From contig NZ_PVNG01000006.1 in the NCBI RefSeq assembly GCF_003001935.1, positions 186,001 through 250,000 on the forward strand: a DNA stretch of 64,000 nt. Reading direction: 5' to 3'. Each line of letters opens with the position of its first letter. The first letter of the stretch is position 1. Source of the DNA: Nonomuraea fuscirosea (GTDB lineage: Bacteria; Actinomycetota; Actinomycetes; Streptosporangiales; Streptosporangiaceae). Below, one piece after another: positions 55,658 to 63,152 of the stretch. The notes beneath the pieces were generated by a model. The model was not told the origin of the DNA. It made no database searches and saw only the letters and a list, made by a program, of their open reading frames with translations. Position numbers and translations under genes: made by a program.

Positions 55658-56031
55658 CAGGTCATCACCGCGATCAGGAATCCGGCCTTGAGCAGGATCG
55701 ACACGGCGTCCTGCGCGTACCGGGGAGCTTCACCCGTCTTGGTGTCCACCCGAGCGAGTCGGACGGACCCCATGCTGACGTCCTTGAAGGCGCTGGCTGT
55801 GCCGAACTCGTCGCCGACCGCCAGCGTCCACGCGGCCTGCGCGCACGTCGCCCGCCTGACGGCGTCCGCCAGATGCGGCTCGACCGGGAACCCCTCGGCG
55901 TCGGTCTCGTAGATCGCGTTCGACAGCAGCTCGTCGATCCGCTCCGACGCCCGGGTGAGCCGCCTGTCGATGTCGTCCGGGCCGGGCTTGCCGGTGTACT
56001 CGGTGTAGTCATCCGCCGTGGCGTACGTCAT
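55654..56031 (-). CDS. Head-tail adaptor (gp6-like connector)
   Basis: A 125-aa helical protein: TADDYTEYTGKPGPDDIDRRLTRASERIDELL and HLADAVRRATCAQAAWTLAVGD, typical of gp6/gp15-like adaptors that bind the portal ring. 4-base overlap with the stopper gene. Confidence 0.8.
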   Translation of the reverse strand: MTYATADDYTEYTGKPGPDDIDRRLTRASERIDELLSNAIYETDAEGFPVEPHLADAVRRATCAQAAWTLAVGDEFGTASAFKDVSMGSVRLARVDTKTGEAPRYAQDAVSILLKAGFLIAVMTW

Positions 56032-56033
56032 GG

Positions 56034-56381
56034 CTACACCGCAGGCAGTTCGAGCACGTGGACCGTCAGCCCGTCTGGGTCGGAGTAGTCCAGGTAGACC
56101 TTGCCGCCGGACTGGTTGTAGATCGCGGGCAGCGGCGGGATCAGCACGTCCCCGCCGGCGGGCACCGGGTAGGGCACGTCGGGGAGCGGCTGCCCCTCGA
56201 TCTGGCCCGGGATCTGCACCGTGACGGTCCGCGCTTCGGCGGCGGCGTTCTTCACTCGGACCATGCGGCGGCTGTTGTTGACGAAAGCGTGCCCGTCCGC
56301 GATGGCATCCGTGGGAAGCGGAGCCGTCAGGTCGTGGCCAGCGCGCGTGGTCTTCGTGACTGGCAGGTCGGTCCTCGCCAT
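56034..56381 (-). CDS. Phage structural hypothetical protein
   Basis: A 115-aa beta-rich protein (AGHDLTAPLPTDAIADGHAFVNNSRRMVRVKNAAAEARTVTVQIPG). Similar small proteins occur between capsid and connector genes in actinophages, sometimes as head decoration. Start ATG 56381 shares one base with the upstream stop. Confidence 0.65.
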   Translation of the reverse strand: MARTDLPVTKTTRAGHDLTAPLPTDAIADGHAFVNNSRRMVRVKNAAAEARTVTVQIPGQIEGQPLPDVPYPVPAGGDVLIPPLPAIYNQSGGKVYLDYSDPDGLTVHVLELPAV

Positions 56382-56662
56382 CAGTCCTCCTCCTCCCGGC
56401 CGAACTCCTTCACGAGGCTGGCCTTGCTGAGGGCGCGGGCGTCCTTCGCGGGCATGCCTCGGGCGATCGCGTACTGGACCCACACCTCGCGGGTCGCGCT
56501 GTCGAGTGGCCTCTGCGGGACGGCCTTGCCGTTGGCGGCGGCCTTGGGCTTCTCCTCGGCCGGGCCGGAGATCAGCAGCCAGTTCGGCAGGGCCTCCAGC
56601 CGGAGCGAGCGGCGCGGCGTCTCGTAGATGTCGCCGGTGTTGCTGTTGCGGTAGACGTACAT
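56381..56662 (-). CDS. Phage hypothetical protein with C-terminal helix
   Basis: A 93-aa protein. N-terminal MYVYRNSNTGDIYETP...RLEALPNWLLI (strand-turn) and C-terminal ATREVWVQYAIARGMPAKDARALSKASLVKEFG (helical). The form is common between capsid and adaptor genes in actinophages. Function unknown; possibly head decoration or assembly. Confidence 0.65.
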   Translation of the reverse strand: MYVYRNSNTGDIYETPRRSLRLEALPNWLLISGPAEEKPKAAANGKAVPQRPLDSATREVWVQYAIARGMPAKDARALSKASLVKEFGREEED

Positions 56663-56671
56663 GCGGCCGCC

Positions 56672-57049
56672 CTACGGGTTGACTCGGAAATCGACCTGGA
56701 CGACCACCTCGGACGGGCTTCCGGCCGGGTCGGCGGTGACGACCGACAGGGTGTCGCCCGAGGCGAACACCACGTTCTGCAGGTGCGTCCAGCCCGCCCA
56801 CGTGTCGGTGACGGTGGCCAGCGGTTCGGCGAGCAGGTCGCCGCCGTTGCGCTGCGCGTTGACAACGCCGCCGCTTCCGCCAGCCCGGTAGGCGCGCACG
56901 GCGATGGCCGTGCAGGCGACCGGGAGCCTGGTCACCATGTAGGTGCCGGCCGCGCCCTTGGCGACGCGGTACTCCTTGCTGAAGGTGCGAACGGCGGACA
57001 GGTCGACGTCGCCCGCCCTGCCGTCCACTGAATTGACCTTGTGGCCCAT
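56672..57049 (-). CDS. Beta-rich phage structural protein
   Basis: A 125-aa protein directly downstream of the capsid gene: MGHKVNSVDGRAGDVDL, then YMVTRLPVACTAIAVRAYRAGG and SEVVVQVDFRVNP. The beta-sandwich pattern and place suggest a capsid decoration or cement protein. ATG 57049 has a GGAGGGG SD; the extended frame upstream is discarded. Confidence 0.65.
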   Translation of the reverse strand: MGHKVNSVDGRAGDVDLSAVRTFSKEYRVAKGAAGTYMVTRLPVACTAIAVRAYRAGGSGGVVNAQRNGGDLLAEPLATVTDTWAGWTHLQNVVFASGDTLSVVTADPAGSPSEVVVQVDFRVNP

Positions 57050-57113
57050 CGCTGCCCCCTCCTGAGGCTGGGTGATGGAAGGCCCGCCCGGCGTGCGGGC
57101 GGGCCAGTGGACG

Positions 57114-57133
57114 CGCAAGCTTTAAGGCTTGTG
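57114..57133. repeat. Element dyad copy 15
   Basis: CGCAAGC-TTTAAG-GCTTGTG between capsid gene stop (57134) and the next gene's start. Confidence 0.8.
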
Positions 57134-58081
57134 TCAGGCGACGTCCGCGCCCTTGATCAGGACGGCCCTGTTGGGGTCCAGGGTCTTGGTTCCGTACAGG
57201 CAGTCGATCGACACGACGTCCTGCTTCTTGTCGATGTCGTAGTCCATGACCACGCGCAGGCCGAAACCCTTATAGCTGGCGACAGCGGCGTTGGCAGCGC
57301 CCTGCGGAAGCACGAGCGGGCGGGTCACAAGCGCGAAAGCAGTCCGGTGGAAAGACACGCCGACCTCGGTCGTTGAGTTGCCGGTGGTCTGCGCCGGGAC
57401 CTTGATGTTCTGAGTCTGGTAAGGATCAAAACCAAAAACGCGCCTGCCCAGAGACGCCTCACGCAGGCCATCGGTGTCGCCGCGGGCGTCCGCCCGGTTG
57501 AACAGGTCATCGCCGAGCCACAGCGCCTCGATCTCCGGGCCGACCACCAGGTAGCGGTCAGCGGACGGGACGTTGCGCTGGTTGAGCACCCGGCGCGCGT
57601 CGATCGCGACCCGAGGGTTGCTGTAGTCGAACATGTTCTTGCCGACCGGGTTCGCAGGGAACTGCACGCCACCCTCAGCGGTGACACCGACCTCCTGCAG
57701 CACGTCGTTCCGCAGGGCGAGGATGTCGCGGTCGATCTTCTGCGCGATCGCCTCCATCGCCGGGTTGAGCAGCTGCACGCCGAAGTCCTCGATCTTCAGC
57801 GTCAGCTCCTCGGTCGTGACCGCAAAGCTCACGTCCGCGAAGTGGTTCAGGGTGACCGGGATCGAGGTCTCCTGCGCGTTCTGGATCTGGATGCCGTTCG
57901 CGCGCACGTACTCGTTCGCCTGGAAAACGGCCGGCTTCCTCACATTGACGGTGTCGCCGATGCGCGCCGCGAACTCCTCCTCGTAGTCGCGGTGCACGAG
58001 CATCGCCATGACCGTGGTCTCGTACAGGGTGGCCAGCGCCGCACGAGCGATCACGCTCGGGGTCAGAAAGGTGTTAGCCAT
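57134..58081 (-). CDS. Major capsid protein
   Basis: A 315-aa protein: MANTFLTPSVIARAALATLYETTVMAMLVHRDYEEEFAARIGDTVNVRKPA opens like the P22-type/HK97-fold coat (PF11651) of many actinophages; EVGVSFHRTAFALVTRPLVLPQGA and GFGLRVVMDYDIDKKQDVVSID are the late beta domain. Forms the icosahedral head. It follows the scaffold gene with 5 bases between. Confidence 0.9.
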   Translation of the reverse strand: MANTFLTPSVIARAALATLYETTVMAMLVHRDYEEEFAARIGDTVNVRKPAVFQANEYVRANGIQIQNAQETSIPVTLNHFADVSFAVTTEELTLKIEDFGVQLLNPAMEAIAQKIDRDILALRNDVLQEVGVTAEGGVQFPANPVGKNMFDYSNPRVAIDARRVLNQRNVPSADRYLVVGPEIEALWLGDDLFNRADARGDTDGLREASLGRRVFGFDPYQTQNIKVPAQTTGNSTTEVGVSFHRTAFALVTRPLVLPQGAANAAVASYKGFGLRVVMDYDIDKKQDVVSIDCLYGTKTLDPNRAVLIKGADVA

Positions 58082-58086
58082 GGGGC

Positions 58087-58860
58087 CTACTCCTTGGTGT
58101 TGGACTTCCGGCGGCGTGCCGCGCGGAAGTCATCGGTGGTCATCTGGTCCGGGTCGGAGCTACGGCCACCGGGCCCACCGGTGAACTCCCCTCCGCTCCT
58201 CGCAGGCGGCCCGCTCAGCGATGCCGCCTTGAACTTCGGGTTGTCCTCGACCGCCTGCGTGATCCGCTCCGCCAGTGCGGTGCCGAAGTCGTCGGCGTTC
58301 GGGTCGAGGTCCTTGATGGATCGAAGGAACGAGCGCGAATCGAGCAGCGCGTCCCCGTCCGCGCCGAGCTTCAGCGCAGTACGGTGCACACCCAGCTCCG
58401 TCAGCGCACGGCGGTGCAGCTCCCGCTCCTTGTCGCGCTCCTTCGCCGTGGCGTCCTTCTCAGCGCTCAGCCGCTCGACCATCTCCTTCGGGTCAACCGG
58501 CTTCTCCTCCTCGGCCACGAGACCGAGGGCCTTACCGATCTGCTGCGCCAGCTCCGCCTTCGCCTGCGCCGCCACCTCCTCAGGAGACGGCCCGGCCTGC
58601 TGCTCGGCCGTCTTCTCCTTCTCCTGCAGCTGGGTGCGGTACTTCACGGCGTCGGTGCGGGCACGCCGCAGCTCGGCCTGCGCCCACGCGGGAAGGTCGT
58701 CGATCTTCCGCGCGTTCGGCTTGGCCTTGTCCTCCTCTGCAGCCGGCGCCTGCTCGGGAGGCGTGTTCTCCGCCTCCGGCGCGGGCGCGTCCTGGCCAGC
58801 CTGACCGGCCTGCTCGGCCTGGTCGGCGGTTGAGGAGACCTCGATCTGCTCGTCTGCCAT
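58087..58860 (-). CDS. Capsid scaffolding protein
   Basis: A 257-aa acidic, helical protein: Ala/Glu/Pro-rich N-terminus, LPAWAQAELRRARTDAVKYRTQLQEKEKTAEQQ and long coiled-coil up to about residue 170. The C-terminus is basic (FRAARRRKSN), as needed to contact the capsid. It helps assemble the procapsid. ATG 58860 with AAGGAGTG SD. The 160-base spacer upstream holds inverted GC-rich repeats (near 58900-58945) that may be an internal hairpin. Confidence 0.85.
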   Translation of the reverse strand: MADEQIEVSSTADQAEQAGQAGQDAPAPEAENTPPEQAPAAEEDKAKPNARKIDDLPAWAQAELRRARTDAVKYRTQLQEKEKTAEQQAGPSPEEVAAQAKAELAQQIGKALGLVAEEEKPVDPKEMVERLSAEKDATAKERDKERELHRRALTELGVHRTALKLGADGDALLDSRSFLRSIKDLDPNADDFGTALAERITQAVEDNPKFKAASLSGPPARSGGEFTGGPGGRSSDPDQMTTDDFRAARRRKSNTKE

Positions 58861-59024
58861 GAGCTGACACTCCTTGCGAATCGGTGATGTGCCGCCCGGC
58901 CTGCGGGCTGTCGCACTCCGCCCGGCCTGCGGGCGGGCATGAAAAAGGCGCACCCGGTGGGGTGCGCCCGCATATGACAAAGGCCCGCGCCGGGCGGGCC
59001 TCTCAGATGGTGGTGAAGATCGAG

Positions 59025-59363
59025 CTAGTCGGCGGCCAGCTCGAAGTCCGGTGCGTACAGATCGGGGTCGAGCACGTCAGCGGCGGGCCTGCCCGAGGCG
59101 TACGCAGCCTTCAGAATGCGCCACACCTGCGACTGCGCCCTGATCCCGGCGACGCCCGCGTTCTCGTCCGGGACGAACCCGGCCGCGTCCCGGCCGTCCG
59201 TCCACACCTCGCCCAGGACCTGGCCAGCCCGGTCCCTCAGCGGGGCGCGGCGCACGTCCTCCTTGCGGGCGGCCTTGCTGCTGTACGTGCTCGCCGTCTT
59301 ACCGACGACGGTGATCGTCTCAACGAACCGCGGATGCATGGGCGCGTCGTCGTTCTCAGCCAT
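59025..59363 (-). CDS. Phage hypothetical protein
   Basis: A 112-aa protein between the MuF and scaffold genes: PRFVETITVVGKTASTYSSKAARKEDVRRAPLRDRAGQVLGEVWTDGRD and a helical-acidic tail (DLYAPDFELAAD). No recognised domain. In this place it could be an antitoxin-like partner of the ADP-ribosyltransferase fused to the upstream MuF protein; that is a hypothesis from position only. Confidence 0.6.
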   Translation of the reverse strand: MAENDDAPMHPRFVETITVVGKTASTYSSKAARKEDVRRAPLRDRAGQVLGEVWTDGRDAAGFVPDENAGVAGIRAQSQVWRILKAAYASGRPAADVLDPDLYAPDFELAAD

Positions 59364-59384
59364 TCCTGCATCATCCCCCTAAGA

Positions 59385-61256
59385 TCACGAGGTGTAGCCT
59401 CTGTGGGCGTCGCCGAAAGCGTCGGGCTCCCAGTCGTCGAGCGGCGCGTCCTCGAACCACTCGTCGGGAACAACCTCCGCCTCAATGAACCACTTCCCCT
59501 TCACCTTGTATACCGAGTGAACGATGTACGTGGTATCGCGGCGCAGGAGCAACTCTCGTTCGCCCGGGTGCGCCGTGAGACCTTCGACGTTGATTGCTCC
59601 GTGACCGCTCGGCACACGCAGCATCAACAGAACCGGCATGCCGGAGAACGCGGCCCTGCTGCCCACGCTGGTGGACATGTACGCCTTGTCCCGCAGTACC
59701 CGCCCGATCATGCCGTACATCTCGTCCGGGGAGTCCATGTTCACGCCGTTGGCCGCCGTGTAGCGAGAATCGACGCCGCGGTGCACGATGACCGGCTCAG
59801 GGACCCTCTGCCGGGTCATCGCCCTGTCGAGCCTTTCGATCAGCCTCAACGTCTGATCGCTGCCGCCCCCGTCCCGCAGAGCATCGTTCATCCGCTCGTA
59901 GTCGTCATCGGTGTAGCGGTGGATCGCGTCGTATTCGTCGGGACGCCATCGGCTCGGAGGGATCGGAGGCATGTTGGCCCGGAGCCACTGCACGCCTTCC
60001 TCATTGCTCCGGTGGCGGGCAGCGTCACGCATCGACGACGAACGACGAGGCGTCACCTCAGCAACGTCATCCCGCTGCGTCAGGTCGGCCTGGGGCGTCG
60101 GCGCCGCCTTCGGCTTCGGCTTCGGCTTCAGCGCCGGATGCTTCGGCGGGTCCGTCGTCTCATCGGCCCGGACCTGTTCGCGGGCCTTTTGCCGCAGCAG
60201 GCCCGTCTTGTCCAGGTGCTCCTTCATCTGCTCCTGGTAGGCCCGCAGGTGCCGGGTCGCGGCCTTCCGCTCGTCGCTGCCCGGCGGGGCCGCCGCCGCG
60301 CGACGCTTCCATCCCCTGATCTGCCGTTCGAGGTAGCGCTGCTGCTGCGTGTCCTTGTACGTGCCCTCCGCCTCCGGCTTCGGCGGCGGCTTCGTCAGGC
60401 CCGGCAGGAACACGCCGAACGTGTGCTTGCAGTTCGGGTGCTGCAGGCCCGCCGCCCGCGCCTGGGCGACGGTGCCCGCGACGTGCACGGTCATGGTCTC
60501 GCCGGTCAGGACGTTCTTCTCCTGCCGGTCGTCGGCCGCGCCGCCCTGGGAGAGCACCTTGCCTTCCCACGGGTCGCACACCGGGCACGAGTACGGCGCC
60601 CGCGACACCATGACCAGGTCGTGGCCGTTCTCCCGCAGTGTCTGCAGGTGGCCTTCGTTCGCCGCCCGCGCCATCGCGGTCCTGGCCGCCATCTCCGCGT
60701 AGCTGGAGATGGACCAGGTGCGGTTCTTCCCGTCGAAGAACGTGATGCCCTTCGCGGCGAACTTCTGCAGCGCCTTCGTCGTCACCTGCTGCCGGGTGGC
60801 CGCGCCGGTCAGCGCCAGCGGAGCCGTCTCCGCGATCACCTGCCGGTAGATGTCGCCTACCTGCCGCAGCGCCCCCGTGGTCAGGTCGGGCAGCAGGCCG
60901 AGCGCCTCCTTCAGCAGCTGCGCCAGGCCCGCGCTGGGGCTGATGCCCTGGCCTTCGCCGAGCCCTTCCAGCTCCTGACTCGCCCGCTCGAACCCGTCCT
61001 GCCACGCCTTCGTGACGCCCTCTTCGAGAGCCGTGGACGCCAGCGCCTCCAGGTCCCGCAGGATCTTCTCGGCCTGCTGGCTGAGCGCCTGGACCTCTTC
61101 GAGCCGGGCGCTCGCCTGCATCGGCGCGTCGTTCCCCTTGGCCAGCGCCTTGGAGATGGCCTCGAACAGGGTCGTCTCCGCCTCGGCGTACTGAGCTGCG
61201 ATCGCGGCGGCGAGCGAGATACGCCCCTCCACCTGCTCTTGCAGGTCGTCAGCCAT
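59385..61256 (-). CDS. MuF minor capsid protein fused to ADP-ribosyltransferase
   Basis: A 623-aa protein. About residues 1-300 form the MuF/SPP1 gp7-like head morphogenesis domain, with a Cys pair in SCPVCDPWEGK and a QHPNCKHTFGVFLPG zinc-like motif. A charged linker (about 305-410) follows. The C-terminal 415-623 shows an R-S-E ADP-ribosyltransferase fold: Arg493 (VIVHRGV), Ser-Thr-Ser 528-530 (AYMSTSV) and Glu566-Arg-Glu568 (ExE). The enzyme would modify arginine residues of a host or rival target after ejection with the DNA. MuF-linked toxins are a known class. Confidence 0.85.
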   Translation of the reverse strand: MADDLQEQVEGRISLAAAIAAQYAEAETTLFEAISKALAKGNDAPMQASARLEEVQALSQQAEKILRDLEALASTALEEGVTKAWQDGFERASQELEGLGEGQGISPSAGLAQLLKEALGLLPDLTTGALRQVGDIYRQVIAETAPLALTGAATRQQVTTKALQKFAAKGITFFDGKNRTWSISSYAEMAARTAMARAANEGHLQTLRENGHDLVMVSRAPYSCPVCDPWEGKVLSQGGAADDRQEKNVLTGETMTVHVAGTVAQARAAGLQHPNCKHTFGVFLPGLTKPPPKPEAEGTYKDTQQQRYLERQIRGWKRRAAAAPPGSDERKAATRHLRAYQEQMKEHLDKTGLLRQKAREQVRADETTDPPKHPALKPKPKPKAAPTPQADLTQRDDVAEVTPRRSSSMRDAARHRSNEEGVQWLRANMPPIPPSRWRPDEYDAIHRYTDDDYERMNDALRDGGGSDQTLRLIERLDRAMTRQRVPEPVIVHRGVDSRYTAANGVNMDSPDEMYGMIGRVLRDKAYMSTSVGSRAAFSGMPVLLMLRVPSGHGAINVEGLTAHPGERELLLRRDTTYIVHSVYKVKGKWFIEAEVVPDEWFEDAPLDDWEPDAFGDAHRGYTS

Positions 61257-62820
61257 CGAGGTCGTCGTCCTGGCCCGGCAGGATCTGCTCGTCGAACGAG
61301 TCCGGGTCTTGGAGGTTCAGGCCGAGCTCGTCCCGCAGCCGCTTCATCTCCGCCGACACCTGGACGTCGTCCCAGTCCGGGTGGACCATCCGGATGCGGG
61401 TGTCGATGCTGGCGGCCTGCGCCCGGTTCAGCATCTCCACGGTGCGGGCCACGGCCTCGGTCTCCAGGAACACGCCGTCAGGCCACTCGACCTGCGGACG
61501 CTCGGCGGTGACCTTGCTCTTGTAGATGTAGTGATCCACCGACAGCAGGCAGTCGCCCAACCAGGCCAGCGCGGGCGTCCAGTAGCCGATCTTCCGGCCC
61601 CGAGTGGTGAGGGACTGCCGCTCGCGCGACTGGATCTCCGTCGCGGTCGCTTCGACACCTTCGCCGGCCTCACCGAAGCTCTGCACGCTGTACCCGGCGC
61701 CGCGCAGGATCTGCGCGACCAGGCTCTTGGCGGTCTGCTGGTGCTCGGCCACCCGGATCTCGAACTGGGAGACGGTGATCATGTTGCCGCCGCCGTTCGC
61801 CGGCGGCAGCATCCCAAGCCCGCTGTAGATCTCCCGGTCCGGGTCCCAGTACGAGCCTTTTCCGCGTCCGGTGTTCTGCAGATACACCTCGGGCACGATG
61901 ATGCGGGCCTTGCCGAGCCGCAGGTCCCGCATCCACGACGTCCACGTCTCATCGAGCGCGTCCATCAGCGGCTCCACCCCGGCGTAGTCGGAGCGGCCCA
62001 GCGCCGTCCCCCGCAGCGTCCGGTGCGGCCTCATGTTGGGGACGTAGTAAACAAGCAAGCCCTTTTGATAGCCGGAATCGAAGCCGCCGTCCGCGTCCAC
62101 GATGGCCGCGAACCCGGCCGTCGCCGGATGGTCCTCCAGCGGCACCGGGTGACCCAGCCGCGAGTCATCTCCCTGGTAGAGGCCGTGGTAGACGCGGCCC
62201 TTCTCGTGCCGCTCCAGATGCCGCCACACGACCTTCTGGTCCTCGCCGACGACCCGCCAAAACGTGACCGCCGCCAGCCGGCCGGAGTGGAACTCCGGCA
62301 CCGCCGTGTCCGCCGGGACCGAGTCGACCACCGGGTAGTCGGCCATCTCCGTGTCCCAGCCGACCCGCAAGTAGACGCCGCCGTACGCGCTGTCCAGCTC
62401 GCCAGCCTCCAGCAGCCCCGCGTACACCGAGCCTTCGTTGAGGATCTGGTCGAGCCGCTTCTGCGTCTTCTTCCCGGCCGCGCGCAGCGTCGGCGGCTCC
62501 GAGAACAGCAGGTCCGCGGACTTGGACGCGATGTCGGCCGCCAGCGGCACGTGCAGCTTCGTCGAGCGGGACTGCCCGGCCGGGATCGGCGACCCCCAGA
62601 ACCACCGCGAGACGCGGCCTACCGCGCCGCCGCCCCACTGCAGCGGCCGATCCCAGCCCTTCAGGTCCAGGCCCAGGCCGGGCGTCACCGCCCCGTTGCC
62701 GTACACCTCAGCGAGCCGGTCAGGATCGCCCGAGTACCAGGCCCCGTACTGGCGATACAGACGCATCTCAGCACGGATGTGCGGGGGCGGCCACTCCTGG
62801 TCATGAGTAGGGAGCGGCAT
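61249..62820 (-). CDS. Portal protein
   Basis: A 523-aa portal (SPP1 gp6/DUF1073-like, actinophage type): RWFWGSPIPAGQSRSTKLHVPLAADIASKSADLLFSEPPTL, QILNEGSVYAGLLEAGELDSAYGGVYLRVGWD, late helical crown EIQSRERQSLTTRGRKIGYWTPALAWLGDCLL. Forms the 12-mer ring for DNA entry. ATG 62820 has GAGAGG upstream; an in-frame GTG one codon earlier is possible. It overlaps the MuF gene by 8 bases. The terminase genes should lie right of the window. Confidence 0.9.
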   Translation of the reverse strand: MPLPTHDQEWPPPHIRAEMRLYRQYGAWYSGDPDRLAEVYGNGAVTPGLGLDLKGWDRPLQWGGGAVGRVSRWFWGSPIPAGQSRSTKLHVPLAADIASKSADLLFSEPPTLRAAGKKTQKRLDQILNEGSVYAGLLEAGELDSAYGGVYLRVGWDTEMADYPVVDSVPADTAVPEFHSGRLAAVTFWRVVGEDQKVVWRHLERHEKGRVYHGLYQGDDSRLGHPVPLEDHPATAGFAAIVDADGGFDSGYQKGLLVYYVPNMRPHRTLRGTALGRSDYAGVEPLMDALDETWTSWMRDLRLGKARIIVPEVYLQNTGRGKGSYWDPDREIYSGLGMLPPANGGGNMITVSQFEIRVAEHQQTAKSLVAQILRGAGYSVQSFGEAGEGVEATATEIQSRERQSLTTRGRKIGYWTPALAWLGDCLLSVDHYIYKSKVTAERPQVEWPDGVFLETEAVARTVEMLNRAQAASIDTRIRMVHPDWDDVQVSAEMKRLRDELGLNLQDPDSFDEQILPGQDDDLDG

Positions 62821-62847
62821 CACACCACCTCTCGTCGTTCGCGTCGT

Positions 62848-63141
62848 TCATGTGATCGGGACCAGTCCGGCCGGGAGCAAGGGCTGCTCCTCGACGGCGG
62901 TCACCCGCACCCACGCCTGATGGGTGCCTTCCGGCAGCGCCACAGCGCCCTCACCGGGGCCGACGAGGATCCTCGCGTCAGCGCCGTCCGCCTGCGGCGG
63001 CTCCCACTCGGCGGGGTGCCAGTCGTCCTCAACCGGCTTCACGCCGGGGACAGTGAACGCGACCTCCACACCCTCGCCGCCGGTCGCGCCCTCGACGTAG
63101 ACGTACAGAAACTCCCTGCTCAGGGAGGACATCGGCTCCAC
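62848..63141 (-). CDS. Small phage protein before portal
   Basis: A 97-aa beta-rich protein (LYVYVEGATGGEGVEVAFTVPGVKPVEDDWHPAEW, ILVGPGEGAVALPEGTHQAWVRVTAV). GTG start 63141 has an almost perfect SD (GGAGGTGAT) 6 bases upstream; an ATG at 63132 is weaker. Function unknown; may be a head fibre or decoration element. Confidence 0.65.
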   Translation of the reverse strand: MEPMSSLSREFLYVYVEGATGGEGVEVAFTVPGVKPVEDDWHPAEWEPPQADGADARILVGPGEGAVALPEGTHQAWVRVTAVEEQPLLPAGLVPIT

Positions 63142-63152
63142 TGATCACCTCC

